The notes beneath the pieces were generated by a model. The model searched no databases, was not told the origin of the DNA, and saw only the letters and a program-made list of their open reading frames with translations. From the NCBI GenBank assembly GCA_000310025.1, contig FN649749.1, positions 150,217 through 214,216 of the forward strand: a stretch of DNA of 64,000 bases, written 5' to 3'. Origin of the DNA: Ectocarpus siliculosus (Eukaryota; Sar; Phaeophyceae; Ectocarpales; Ectocarpaceae). Shown piece after piece: positions 46,934-59,481 of this stretch (the stretch's first letter is position 1; each line of letters starts with the position of its first letter). The translations under genes and the position numbers were made by a program.

Positions 46934-48952
46934 AGAGAAACTCTGTCAGCGCGATTGGACTAGGGCAGTTGAAAACGATCTCGTGAAAGTATCCGAAAGT
47001 GTTATCCTGCATGGAATCAGACTAAAGAGCTTAGTTCCCCTGCCTGACTAAAAGCTTTCATGGTGATGAGTGAAGGCATACAACGCGACTCTACAATACT
47101 CCTGCTTGCCACACTACTACAGTAACATATCACACACTCCGCGCGTACATCGCGGCTCAACCCCAGAACACAAGCAGCAGGTAAGAAATAACACATCATA
47201 ACGTAACGAAGACAACTGCGCCAACGCGTAGGAATTGGGACGATTTCGCTAAGATCTGGGTGGAAGCTGGCGTGTGCCTTGGTCGTGAGAAACCCAAAGA
47301 AAGCTAGCTCCCTGAACATGGCACGGGGCTGGGGGACATACCTACTGTCTACGGCAATCAAATATATATTTTGTCATGCAACGTGGTTGGTGTCTATGAA
47401 GCTCTTGCCACACCACCAGGCTGTAGTGGGCGGCCATGGGACTATGAGGAACACTCGCCCGACGAACACTCGCCCGACTTCGTCGGGGTTGTAAGTTTAT
47501 AATCTGCATATTGGGGAGGCTCACGTGGTGTTCTAGTCTATAGCATACTCGAATGTGTTAAGATGTACAGCATATCCACTATGCTACAAGTCAGCGTTGA
47601 CTTGTAGCATAGTGGATATGCTGTACATCATAACAAAAGTACAACCGGGGTCCTTCAGCTTGTTACAGCTGTTGGACCTCGGAATTAACCCCAGGGTTGT
47701 AATCCCTGTAATCAGAATGCAATAGTATTTTTATCTTAGAGCTGCAAGTCGGAGCCATGGGCTCTACTCCCTCTGGAATTAATGTCTACTCGATGTCTCT
47801 CTGGACCTGTTACTCCATGAATGTTCGTCCTTTCGCGCGTTCGCGACTGGTCGGACTACACGTAGCTCTGGGTCTTTGTCCGTTTTCAGAATAAATATGA
47901 ACGCGAATTAAATGCAAGGACATGGATCTGGTCTTCACCTTGAACAGTGTGGGAGGAGCAGAAGTCAAAACATTTTTTCAGTATGAAATCAACATCTACA
48001 ACGGCAATGCCCCCCTCACCTGCAGTACGATGTGGTCGGCGTCTGCAGCCGCACCAGGAGTGGGATTGTGCAGGATGCATGAGCACCGCACGGCACAGAC
48101 GTTCACATCCGAGGATGGTGGCAAATGCGGTTGACGCGTAGAAGTTGCAGGTTATCCAGTACGATGAAGCCCCACATCCCATCAAATACGGGCAGCATGA
48201 TCAAGCAACCAGAGTGTAACCGTGGGCAAACGCTGGCAATTGTGAGGTAGGTTGTGTGCGAATAGTGAGCGAATAGGGTCAACGGGCGCTCCCGCGCGGT
48301 CTCATAGGTTCACACTATGGAAAAATCAGCTCGAGATCAAACCTGCTTGAGTCTCAGAGCGCATTAATATTCGTGTTGGTCAAACAGGAGCACAACAGCC
48401 CCTGCAAGAGCCGGTGGTTACGCAATACTCCGGAGTACGTATCAATATGACCAACTCTGCAACGCGTTGAGTTCGTTATCCTTGAACCACTCTTGAAATG
48501 TGGAACGAATCGCGTGACGACAATGCTGATGGGCACATAGATGAAGAAAATTATGCTTGCACTTAAATCACAGGTAAATACGTAGTAGCTGTTGTGGCGA
48601 TGGCAATAGGGAAGATATCCCTGCTCATTGTAGTACCGACGCTTCATGAGTCTCAACTTGGGGCCACATGCAACATGAGTAATGACTACGACACATGATG
48701 TCACAGCACTCACAAGTGTCGCTGTTACCCTCGATGAATGCGTTCGGTCCTGAATGATGGCGCACAAAGACTTCCACGTCTTTCGAAACATTCGCTGCGT
48801 TAGTTCAGCAATGAAAGTCCGTTGAGATGGGGCAAAGAACGAGACCGGCAAGTACTGTTAAGTCAGCAATGACGAGGGAAGGTGCAAGTAAAGGGGGGCA
48901 ACAGGATATTGGAGGACATCAACAACTTCTGAATCTCGAACGAATTTCACAG
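46934..48952. other. Possible further minus-strand exons, unresolved
   Basis: On the minus strand several frames look protein-like: 48354-48851 (two hydrophobic spans, VTATLVSAVTSCVVVITHVA and ASIIFFIYVPISIVVTRF), about 48120-48020 (VNVCAVRCSCILHNPTPG, ending at a GTGAGG donor) and 47017-47338. They may continue the gene starting at 50929, but phases and acceptors could not be fixed. Confidence 0.35.
47562..47629. repeat. 68-bp near-perfect hairpin
   Basis: Two 32-base arms (47562-47593 and 47598-47629) are exact reverse complements, separated by a 4-base loop (GCGT). The arm contains TACAGCATATCCACTATGCT. It lies between genes. Confidence 0.95.
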
Positions 48953-50929
48953 TCACTCGCTAACCGTTGCAGAGATTCTGAGACGGACGGGTTCAGGGTG
49001 GTACCGCATAGTTCTGAGACATTCCGCATTCCAACCCCCCGCATGATCGTCGAAGAAGGGCTTAAATATCATCCCCTCCTCACCGAGTGCTGGGTGAGAG
49101 ATGATCGTTTCAACACCCTCGCGAATATTTCCGACTTCATAGTAGCGGCAGGCTTCCCACTCCAAGCTTCGTCCCTCTGAAGACTGGGCATCCGAAAGAC
49201 TCCAGCCATCCACGGTTCCTTGTGACTCCAAGAGAGAGGCATTTCGAGGAACATCGTCACTGTCTTCGGGCGATGCGCTAACCGAACCAGCACCATCGTT
49301 ATCTATCGTTGATGTGGTATTGCCTCGGCCGATCGCTACAGCTGCTTCGAGCAACGTGCTGGAACTGGTGCGGAAAGTTGGTATCACGAACAGCGACGCC
49401 CTGGCGTTTACGGACGGGAGAATGGGGCGGCGTGATTGGTGACCAGCGGTAATGTCCAAGTTATTATACGTTTAACGCACGTCGATTTGCCATGCACGGG
49501 TGGATCAATCCGAAACAGGAAAACAGCGACATGCCCCCTGCCAATGTGTATCGTAGAAGATATGATACTATATCTCCCCAAATATTCTCGTCTACTGAGG
49601 CGAGACACCCATGCGAATATCCTGAACTGCACGGACCACTTCCTTAACCATGATGTAAAGCTAAGTGTGACACATGGGTACAAATAGCAACTTGTGCTGC
49701 AGTTCCGAGCTGCTTCTAGAAAATACAAAAGAGCGGGCTTACGTCGCTTCCGTGATGTACGATTGTCTAAACAATCCAAGAACCTCACCCGGTAATGTTG
49801 GCTCCTCCGTTAGGATAAGGAATATCCGTAAAGTATGCAGCAAGAACGTGTCCAGGGGCGAGGACGACGCCGTGATAGTCGACCACTTCGGAGACGAGGC
49901 CACACACAACACCGGACCGTGCGCAACGGAGGGCAGCCGTCGTTATGTTTCGAGTGCGGTGGGCTGCGGCATGCTGCTAACAAAGAGGGAACAAAACGCT
50001 AGGCAACTTCAGTACAAAACTGTCTTCGACACTCCACAGACTACAATATGCAAAGCGTCCGCACGTAAAATGGATACGCAATCTCTACAATACAACTCTG
50101 CAGTCAGTCTACTCGTGTTGAGTATGGTAGAGTAGCTTTGTTCGGCCACGTAAAGGCACGCAATCCGGTTGGATTTCTTCAATTTGGAGCGGCAAGACCA
50201 TAGGATTGAGAACTTACATGCTTTGAAAACAAGAGACCACAGTGGTACACAGTGATACCGGAACCTTGAGTATTGTAGTGCAAACAACTTTTGCGCAGGG
50301 ACCCACTTACAGGTTGTCGTCTCCAAAGCGAACAAGGTTCTGTTGGCTCGAAACTGCACAATAGAGAAAAAACGTGATTGCGTCGTACCGGGAACGCACC
50401 GGATGGGCCGGGCACGGAGAGAAGGGGAAGTTGCGTCCCGTCAAATAGCAGTAGCCACACAGACAGGCAAGTCGGAACATGTTCGCTAGAGCACAAGCCT
50501 TTGCGGACAACGCGGCTTTTAAACTGGAAACCCTCTATCAAATAAACAATACCTGATGCAGCCACAGGCACCCGTTTCCACTGATGCACGACTGCTGCAA
50601 TGGATGATTGGTCGCGAATTTCGCCTTGGTCGGCATTGCACGAGCTTGTAGAATGTTTTCCTACAGGACCAATCTGCAGCTACATACACGAAAGACACTA
50701 CCCGCAGAGAAAATGGAGAGTAGGTGTATGAGGGCTGCCATGTTCCACATGAACCCCACAACGAAACAAAGACGAGTTGTGGCAACGAGGACATACCGTC
50801 TGACCCTCTCGATGATTTTGAGAGTATCACCTGGTAGGTGCACTGCCCACTGTCTGTGATTTCCTCTGTCACCGCCAGTCCCAACCCTGCCAGCAGAGCG
50901 CCAAGAATAATCCGTTGGAGCGCCCTCAT
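48953..50929 (-). CDS. 5' part of an unidentified secreted or membrane protein gene
   Basis: Three minus-strand exons join in phase. 50929-50831: an ATG with a classical signal peptide (MRALQRIILGALLAGLGLAV), ending CTYQ before a GTGATA donor. 49976-49789: ends LAAYFTDIPYPNGGANITG before GTGAGG. 49400 onward: ASLFVIPTFRTSSSTLLEAA, then a Ser/Asp-rich stretch with several N-x-S/T sites, open to a TGA at 48953. That stop may belong to read-through: a good GTGAGG donor sits inside, after IISHPAL. N-glycosylation sites and the leader suggest an extracellular N-terminus; membrane-like frames further along the strand may follow. Family not recognised. Confidence 0.45.
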
Positions 50930-51727
50930 TACCTACGTCCAGCAGTCACATCTGCAAGGGCATCTCAGTTTTCTCTTTGCCCACTTCACACAGACCGACC
51001 TCGGCAAGGTTCGACAAGCGCGGTGTACTGCCGTATGTACAGTCCAAGTACACCTTCCGCCAGATTTGTTTTCAGACCAGCCGAGACGCGCGTGTGTACA
51101 CACAATAACGTGTGCGTGTGCGCAAAACGTACGTTTGCGTGCGGCAGCGTGTGCTATCGTTGGCCCGATTGGAAGCAATGATTTCCTTCTGACCCCCTAA
51201 TCATGAATCATGCCTCGTATTTGCGTACGACTCTTTCCACCGAGAGACTCAGTCCGACCGAGGAGACACTACATACTGTGTTCACGGCTCTGCAGAGCTG
51301 CTGTGTTAAAGCGGGGGCGACTCTGGGCGAAATACATTGTGAAAGGATGGTGTATGTTGACGTGTCATTGAGACAATGCCATGCCATCGCTAAGCTGCTA
51401 GGTGCTGTGTGCCAGTCGCCATGTACCAGTTCACCAGCGCCGTAGAGAAACGCGGCGAAACTGGTGCCGTTTGGCGAGGACGTTGGTTCCAGACCCAAAC
51501 TTGTTCCCCTCTGCGGAGATACATATCGCGATATCGCTGTATGCTACAGCAGTAGTGCTGTATGCTATTAGTACTTGTAGCAACACAGGTTGTCCAGGCA
51601 CTAGACTCTATATCTGCCAATAGAGAAGACTTCGTTGTGTATTGTAAGAAATTAAAACTCTTGCGTGTTTTCGCTTGTGTCTACATGTACTTCGCACACA
51701 TGACGAGACTATAGGAAACATTGCTAA

Positions 51728-51981
51728 TCGAATGGGTAGTCTTTCTGTGTGTGTTTATATTATTCCTTAATCTGTCTCAGACTCTTTTCTATGATAGAGA
51801 TGGATTCGTTGTGTCATATTAAGAAAACAAATAATAATAATAAATACAAACACAGAAAGACTACTACCCATTCGAGATATGACCACAGTCGAACGGCATG
51901 TGTATTGTAGGAAACATAAATACAAACACACAGAAAGACTACCCATTCGAGATAAGACCACAGTCAAACGGGATGTGTATT
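51728..51981. repeat. Tandem duplication with an inverted fragment
   Basis: A unit running from AAATACAAACACA through GAAAGACTAC and CCCATTCGAGATA to GTGTATTG occurs at about 51841-51907 and 51917-51981. Its start recurs inverted at about 51728-51759 (AATGGGTAGTCTTTCTGTGT). Confidence 0.75.
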
Positions 51982-52117
51982 GACGCGGCGTGTTTGAACC
52001 CAAAACGACGATATGTATCCGCCGTGCCGCAAGCACAAAAACATGAACTGATGATGTGCATGATGCGATGCTTACCTAAGGTGCGTGCCCAGGACCCACG
52101 CTAGGTGTGCGGGGGAG

Positions 52118-52162
52118 GCGACACGGTTACCTGGCAGGGAGACTGTTACCTGGCAGGGAGAC
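52118..52162. repeat. 22-bp tandem duplication
   Basis: GTTACCTGGCAGGGAGACT occurs twice in direct succession. Confidence 0.85.
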
Positions 52163-54468
52163 TATGAAGATTTCCAACACGAGCGTCGTTCTGAGACGTT
52201 GCGTCATTGGACTACAGGACTACAAACACAATTATGGATGTTACCGTTGCCGTCACTTGGCGAAGAAGGGGAACACAGACGAGATCGCTTAGCAGGAAAA
52301 ATCTCACAGCAAGCTACTGACACAAAATAATGCAATCGCAAGAAGAATGACGATCGTGATTTACGTGTGACGCTTTGATCGCGCTCTGCCCTGGTGGTTG
52401 GGCATTAAGATCTACTACTATTGGAAACCCGATCCCGCGTTGGTGATCAGTCATGAGTAAAGAGTTGGCAGGGAATAAGTGACATAGACCTAGATAGAGC
52501 ATACTCTGACAAGCCACGAATTCCTCGACTAGGCCACAAAAACACGAGGCCTGCACAAGATTTAGCTTATGTTTAACCTTCACGTTACAGTCCCTTGTTA
52601 AACTCTAAACTCTCTCTGTACCTTATAAGACGATCACATCCAAGACAAGCTTCCGCTTTGAGGTCATACACAGCACGACACAGCCAACTCTAGAACACAT
52701 CAAACCAGCGCGAAGCATACTCAATAATTATATTACATATTTTTGTGCGCTCGCATGAGCTTGAACAATAGACCATGGTCGTCCAAGTATAGTATACTCC
52801 ATCGTGAATTTCAAAGGACACCTCGAAGGCTTAGTACCCGGCAATCAGGACATCGCCCACAAGATCACATTGATCGCGGGCCGCATCAATTGAACGGTGG
52901 GCTACTTGTAGCCATCAACAGCAGGCACAAACCACGACAAATTCAACCACAAAATGAACTGCAATATCTATAGTGAGCACTATGGCGTGGTCTATTGAAT
53001 GCCCAACCACCGCAAGCTATCTGCCCCCTGCCGCTAGTCTCGTTGTGATTAATACACACTTAATGTCCAATACAACATCACCAGTAAACATCGCCGTACT
53101 CTTCCAAAATACTCCAACAAGATAAATAACGTCCCGCACCGCGCCGCATGCAAGAGTTAGGTATAAACCGCCCCCGCTGCTTACGGTAGTGCTGCATACA
53201 GTTATGCAAACTGTGCAGGTGTTGATCTGCAGAAACGTAAACGCACACACAACCATACCTAATGAAGAGCACAACGCAAATTGTTTTGCCGCCATTACCC
53301 AACAACAAAACCTAGACATTCATAAGGTTAAATTTAATGGCTTAAAAAACACGCGCGTTAAGGTTCCCGCCAGTGAGATGATCCGCCTTTGGCGCTAGGA
53401 CGGCCACCGCTGCCGCTCGGTCCCCTCTCCGACGATTCTGCTGATGGGCCACGAAGCTATGACGCTGGTGGTGACGGTGTTGTTTATCGTGACCGGAGTT
53501 GCGGGAGCAGCCGCGACGGGTGGGAAAACCGGCCTGTTCACAAAAGGTGGCGACTTGACGATGGACACCTGCGATCCAGCGCGGAGGTTTGATCTGCCGA
53601 CTGCAGGCACCGTCCGCCTCGCCTGGGGTGGCGACGAGGAGTAGGCGCCTCCCTGCGACTTGATACCCGACTTCGTTGTTGCCAGATAGAACTGTTTAAC
53701 GCAAGCAGCGGTCGCGAACGGGTGTAGGAGCATTCGGTTGGGCCATGCACATTTTCCAAAATGGCATTCTAGCAGATATCTATGGCCTTATTGGCAGGCC
53801 GACGTGCGACAAGCGCCCAATGTTTGTCTGCTGTTCGGCATCGTGAACGAAAACTACAAGAAAAACAATATGCGTCTCTACAGCCAACACTATTGCACCT
53901 GCCGCTCAGCCAATCAGGAGCAGTTGCATCTCGAACTCATCCATCTCAATATTTTCTCTACGACCACATAACTGTAGCATCGGCTTGCCTAGTACAATTT
54001 TGAGTTGCCCAGGCCATCCGGACAGAGCATCCAGCACACCCGGCCCAAAAGCCTCCACCTGTTTCTCCTGACGGGTCAGGTGTTGATAATGTCTTCTGGT
54101 CTTAACTTCAATCCTTGGCGGGAGTGGCCCCCAGTAGCACAAACCTTGAACGCCTGCATCGCCAAGCCCATCGCATAGAAACACCCACACGAACACGAAC
54201 ACACAGGAGGTACCGGGGACCAAACGAAAGGAGGGTCACAAAACGAAATGCGTCGTTTTGCGAGCAAGAATGCAATGATTGTTCCAGGAGCGAAAACCAC
54301 TCCACCGCCGCTAGCTGACATTCTACTTGTGGTACAATGCGGTGCCGTGCGAGCACATGGGGGATTTAAGACTGGGACAACTGAAAGCGAGCGGGCTCTA
54401 TACTTACTGACTGGTGCGGACAAGAGACTATCCGAGGGCAAATGTGCACCAGGGCAAATATCGGAACG

Positions 54469-54545
54469 GGTTTTGGTGCGACGATGACAACGATGACAAC
54501 GAGAACAACCACAACCAGCCCGAAACATCTACTTGTGGTACATAC
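54469..54545. repeat. First copy of a dispersed direct repeat
   Basis: Shares GTTTTGGTGCGACGATGA, CACAACCAGCCCGAAACATC and TACTTGT(G/A)GTACATA with 55243-55325. The middle differs by small insertions. Confidence 0.8.
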
Positions 54546-55242
54546 CCATCAAGGCCAGGCGATTCAACCTCAAACGGCCAAGACCCCTTTCCACATCTCT
54601 CAATGAACGTTGGAGATTTGATTCCAGAGAGGGGGTGAAAACCTTCTCCTACATACAACTCTCGGAATGAAGATACGGTGGGTCGTGCGTTTGGTCTCAG
54701 ACATAAACCATGGAGCGGAACGATCAGCACGGACGTGTGTCGCGTGTGTTCGAAACCGCCCACTCCCCTGCCCTTCGCAGTTAGCGTCGAATGACCGGGG
54801 GGTTAACGACTGACGACCATCGAGAGTACAACGCAGTAACGTGCAGAGGGCGGACCTGCCGAACTCCGAGCGACGTAGCCTATGCATGAAGGTCAGGTTC
54901 TCTGAAAGGCGTTACGCTGTTTTTTTGCAACCTCAATGCGGTCGTTGTGATTTGAGTACCGCCGGCGAGTGACGAATGGTGCCAACACAAAGTCTTCTTT
55001 GATACATATAGTTCACGGTATGTCGAGCTCCATCACGACTGTTCCACTTCGTTCGACATGTCTCCTACGATGTCTGACTTCCTGCGGCTCTTACTGCTAT
55101 CACGTTTTTTGTTGATTTTCTGGGTAAATGTGTTTTCTCCTTCATTTGACATGTATGTGTACGCCTGTGGTCGCGGAAGACGTTCGGGTCTTTGGGGCAA
55201 TAGTACAGATGTGAGAAAGGTACTGTGGAAACATCACAACGC

Positions 55243-55325
55243 GTTTTGGTGCGACGATGACCACGATAGCAACCACAACATGGAACAAGCACAACCAGCC
55301 CGAAACATCTACTTGTAGTACATAA
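55243..55325. repeat. Second copy of the dispersed direct repeat
   Basis: Partner of 54469-54545, about 770 bases downstream in the same orientation. Confidence 0.8.
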
Positions 55326-57969
55326 CCCTAGCCTCTGAGCTACCGTGTATCATTATTAAGCCAAACGGGTTCTTCGATTAGCAGCGGATATTCAAAGAGT
55401 AGTGGTATTCACGACTACTCCCGTTTTCAACCGATGTCTGCGTCTAAGAGCAAGAAACGCTGTGTAGCTGCCTTCACGTTCAACCTACGTTATTCACCAT
55501 CCCTTTTGCCTGCTCTGCTGCTTGGTCTTCTTCATCGTCTTGACAGGCAGTCCTTTGCAGGCCTTCGTTGATATATGCTGGACGCATGGGAGGCCGCAAT
55601 CTGCAGAGAGAACAAGGAGTTCCGAGAAAGTTGAGGGCAGAGCTCGTGAGAAGGTCACGCCGTGTGAAGTGAAGTGGGTTCGGGCATGTACCTTTAGCGC
55701 CCATTCCTAGTGGCTCTCCTCTTTTTTCAGCTCACATGGATATTCTGACGCCATAACGTTGTTGGACCTAAACCCTACCAGTGATGCATGTCTTGTTGGC
55801 GACTCCGAGGTACGACTGGATGTGTCTTGTACAATGTTATAGCGCAACAAAGAAACAATATAGCTTTACCAAAATCGGCATAACCATGGGCGAAACAGTG
55901 ACCACAGCCAATAAGGTCTGTGGTGGAACCACCTCGGGAGAACAATTGTATACGCCGTGCAACATGTGTAGCGTTGAGTTCAATGGACAGCAGACGTGCA
56001 AGTGCGGTTTGGAATTCTCTGCCTTGCTAGCCTTTGTCTGCCTGGTACGTTGCGAGGCATTAAAAAGGCATGATAGATTCCATCGAGGGTGGTAAGGCAT
56101 TCTGTGGGTCTTCTTCGCGTACAAGTGTTCGTGCCGTTGCTTGGCCGTTTGTGGTCACGAAATTAATCCCTTACCATTAATGGGTCGGGAAGAGGCGACA
56201 CCGCAAAGTGACCAGAACAACCTTCAAAGTGCTGGCGGCAACGACGACAACAACAAATATTACTAACACAGCAGCAATAGCAGCGGTAACAACTATAGTA
56301 TCAATACCTCTCTGCATTCCTGCTGCTGTCAGATTTTCTTCGCGCAAACATGCTTGCTGGCCCATGTACAGAACCTCCCCCACCCTTCAACCCGAAGAGC
56401 AACATTTTCCGTGGCCACAAGTTGACTCGCAATAAGGCACAAACGAAATAAACTAGACCCCGGGGAACCGGTAATTTTGGCGAAGAATGAAGAAGTATTT
56501 TGCACTGCTTGATGGAATCGCTCTCTCCGCATACCATGGTATATTTTTTTATGGCCCCATCGTTAGACTATCTCACTCACGTGTGCCTGCTTTTGGTCAT
56601 GGCCCTGCCTGACAACAGTTAAAGTTCCGACGTCTTCCGCCTCCAATGTGCGCAACCTCCTCACCGTTTCCTGCACAGACAGAGATATTTCGGGGAGTGG
56701 TGTGTCGAATGAAAGGTCTCGCCACCGTTTGGTTTATCGATGGCAAGAATGTACGCCGACCTGGCAGGCAGAGGCCGGAGTGAGTGATCATTGAACAACA
56801 ATACATACACATAAAATCAAGAAATAGTTTTCTCTGTCATACTGTTCATGCCACACTAATGGAAAGCGGCCCAGGAAAAATACAGGGTGGTTGGTGTGAT
56901 GAACTCGAACGAACAGACAGGTGGGAGCGTTGTTACTACATTAATTGGACAAAGGAAACACCCCACCCTCCCAAACATCGTCTTGACAACTATTAGACTC
57001 AACACGTGTACATCACGTGTATCTACCGGCTAATAATATACTACAGGCTTGAGCGGTGCGGTGTCGGCTAATGCATGAGGAGCCGCAGCCTTTCTGCTAC
57101 TGGTGACCTTCAGAAATGAAGATATAAATATGTATCTAGCATGCGCATGACTGCTGTGACGCGCGCCAGGCGGGGAAGAAGGAAAGAAAAACAGGCCAAA
57201 AAACATGAAACCTGCCGTTGGGTAATTTCCGAATGAATGTCGTTGAGCTGAAACAAACATGAACGAACATTCCTATCGTCTGGTTGACGATGATCAGCAC
57301 CCTAATGGCGTGCCGAATTTGAGGTGCCTCTTTTACTCTCCTCCTCGTCAATCTGCATGTATCCCTTGCGTCTCTCTTCTTCTCTGCTTCTCCCTGTAGT
57401 TCAAATGGCACACGCACATCCCTAAGAACAAGCTGCAGCTGTCTGTCTGTGTGCTCACGGCAAGGAAGCATCCAACACGAAAATACCTCCACGCATCCCC
57501 ACCCCTTCTACAGCGGTGCCTTCCCCTCGTCCCCTTGGCTTTGACGTGAGAAAATCACAATGAGTTGGTCGAAGCCCTCTCACCTCTTTTGCAGAGGCGC
57601 ACAGTAGAAGGCGCCAAGTCCCCCACAGACAGCAACAACCCACCTACATTTTATCCGGTTCGGCCCCGATCTCTCTCCATTCCACTCGTGTGTCGGTCGT
57701 CCATACGCTAGCGTGAAGTTGAGGAAGAAAAAGTGCGGGAAAACACTGGATCGCACCACCGGATCTCGTGCATCCACGCAGTGAACGAGAACATAGAACA
57801 CACAGGCAGGGTGTGTGTACGTGTGTGAAAGAGATTGCTTGTGGATGCAAGGCAAGTAGAGCGCTGATGTGGTGATGGTGGAGCTGTGTGTGGCGCTGTG
57901 TGTGCTGTGCGCGGTGTGCAGCAGCGGAGGCACTCTTTGCGACGAAGCCCCCCCTGTCCTTCTATCTAC

Positions 57970-57978
57970 TATAAAAAG
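57970..57978 (+). promoter_or_regulatory. TATA-like element of the HAD hydrolase gene
   Basis: TATAAAAAG lies 112 bases before the chosen ATG, a reasonable place for a core promoter with transcription starting near 58000. Placement is by position and sequence only. Confidence 0.4.
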
Positions 57979-58089
57979 CTGAGCCCCCATTTTCGTAGAT
58001 CTGTCGAAAGTTATTACGCCGCATGGCAACCCGGTCCTGGCTCCTTGGCTCCTTGGCTGCTTCGCTCCTGGCTGTCCGGCTGTTGTGCT

Positions 58090-59432
58090 ATGCTGGTTAA
58101 TCGGGTATTCTTGCCGACCCTGTTAGCAGTAGCCAGTGCTGGTGCTTTCGTGGTCCCGTACCCTCGAATGACTGAAATGATGACAGAGTCGAGCCGGTCC
58201 AGCGGGCATCAAGCAGCAGGTCCTGCCGAAGATGCAGGTGGCGCCGTCAAAGCGCAAGGGATCGGCCTTGAAGGACTGGGTGCGGTAGCCTCGCAGTACG
58301 ATGCCTTTCTCATAGGTGAGTAGGGACCTTGGGGAACCGCGCATTACCGCTCAAATAGAAGGCAACCAGCAGACAAGTGGGGACAGCAGTATAGATTCTG
58401 CCACAACCTCGCGCATCGGTTGAGCATGCATGTGACTACGCTGCGTGTACACCGACACCGATACCACAGCAGTCTCCTGCAGGTTACACAGCGTTGACTT
58501 TCAAGCGTAAGCACCTATGATCTACTGCCAAATGTGACCACATGTTCCGATCACATTAGCCCTGACCAATGGGAAAGTCGACAGGCTACGCGGTCGTGTT
58601 GAGCACGTGCTTCTTTGCAGGATACATGTACTATTGATCGATCGCAATCATTTGTCGGTTTGTCGGCTGTGTTGAACGAGGTGTGCTTCAATCGTGTACA
58701 TACTGTAGCTGCATCGACTGCGATTATGTAGTCTAAACCATGTGTGTGTACAATCAAGTGGAGTATTGCCCGCGCTAATTTACAGACAAGGACAATACTG
58801 TCTGAGTATGTTTTTAGTGAGTAGCATCAACCACGTGGTTAGACTAGGGTGTTCTTCAGGAGCACAGACCGCGCTAACGCGCTCCGAAGAGGAAAGACAT
58901 GACGTGGTCGTACTGCGGATTAATCAAAGTGAACAGCACGTGCTTGTGTGAATTGGCGTCAACCGCGCTAGCCAACCGACAATATAATGACGCAAGTCTT
59001 ACGTCCCCAACATGGGGAAGAGATTGGACGAAGGGGTCCAGCGTCCGGACGCAAGAGCGCTTGCCCAAGGACAGGAAAGACACAACAGCGCCACCAACCT
59101 TTCCTCCAGGATACCTGCTGCTGTGCGAGCTTGGTGACCCAGCAGGAAATCGCTTTCTCTGGGATTTCTCATATCTTTGTTGGGCGCTTCACTGGCTTTA
59201 CAATGTTGATTCAGCGAGTTTCTACTGGACTCCGTCCGCTCTGTAGTGGTACGCTCTAAGGACGAAATATCCCTACGTTGAACCGTTGTCGATGGTTCAT
59301 GAGAAGCGCTTTGTACGTGCAGCTGTAGTTTTCATCGAGTACGCTAACCGGCTGGCCAATGGAAAGAGGTCAGCCTTTTAGCGGGTGACAGTCAAAGTCT
59401 CCCGGGGGGGGAACTCTCTCTTCTCTCTCCCT

Positions 59433-59481
<49 letters not shown>

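Larger units (their letters stand above)
50930..57969. other. Gene-poor stretch
   Basis: No gene with a recognisable family. Frames that looked protein-like but stayed unlinked: minus 54105-53906 (EKQVEAFGPGVLDALSGWPG, ending in a stop) and plus 53444-53644 (starts hydrophobic, 66 codons; the opposite frame is also open). The rest is short frames and local duplications. Confidence 0.4.

Noticed and set aside
50315-50357. 43-base minus-strand segment with a very good acceptor and GTAAGT donor
   Set aside because: Inserting it between the exons at 50831 and 49976 breaks the frame, so it is not part of that gene as modelled; it could be a cryptic or alternative exon.
53444-53644. 66-codon frame with a signal-peptide-like start
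   Set aside because: The opposite strand is open as well, there is no downstream exon, and the hydrophobic start comes from GTGGTGACGGTG simple sequence.
56177-56383. Minus-strand frame with a strongly hydrophobic stretch
   Set aside because: The hydrophobic run (Val/Ala/Ile) comes from ACAACG/ACAACA simple sequence and has no coding context.
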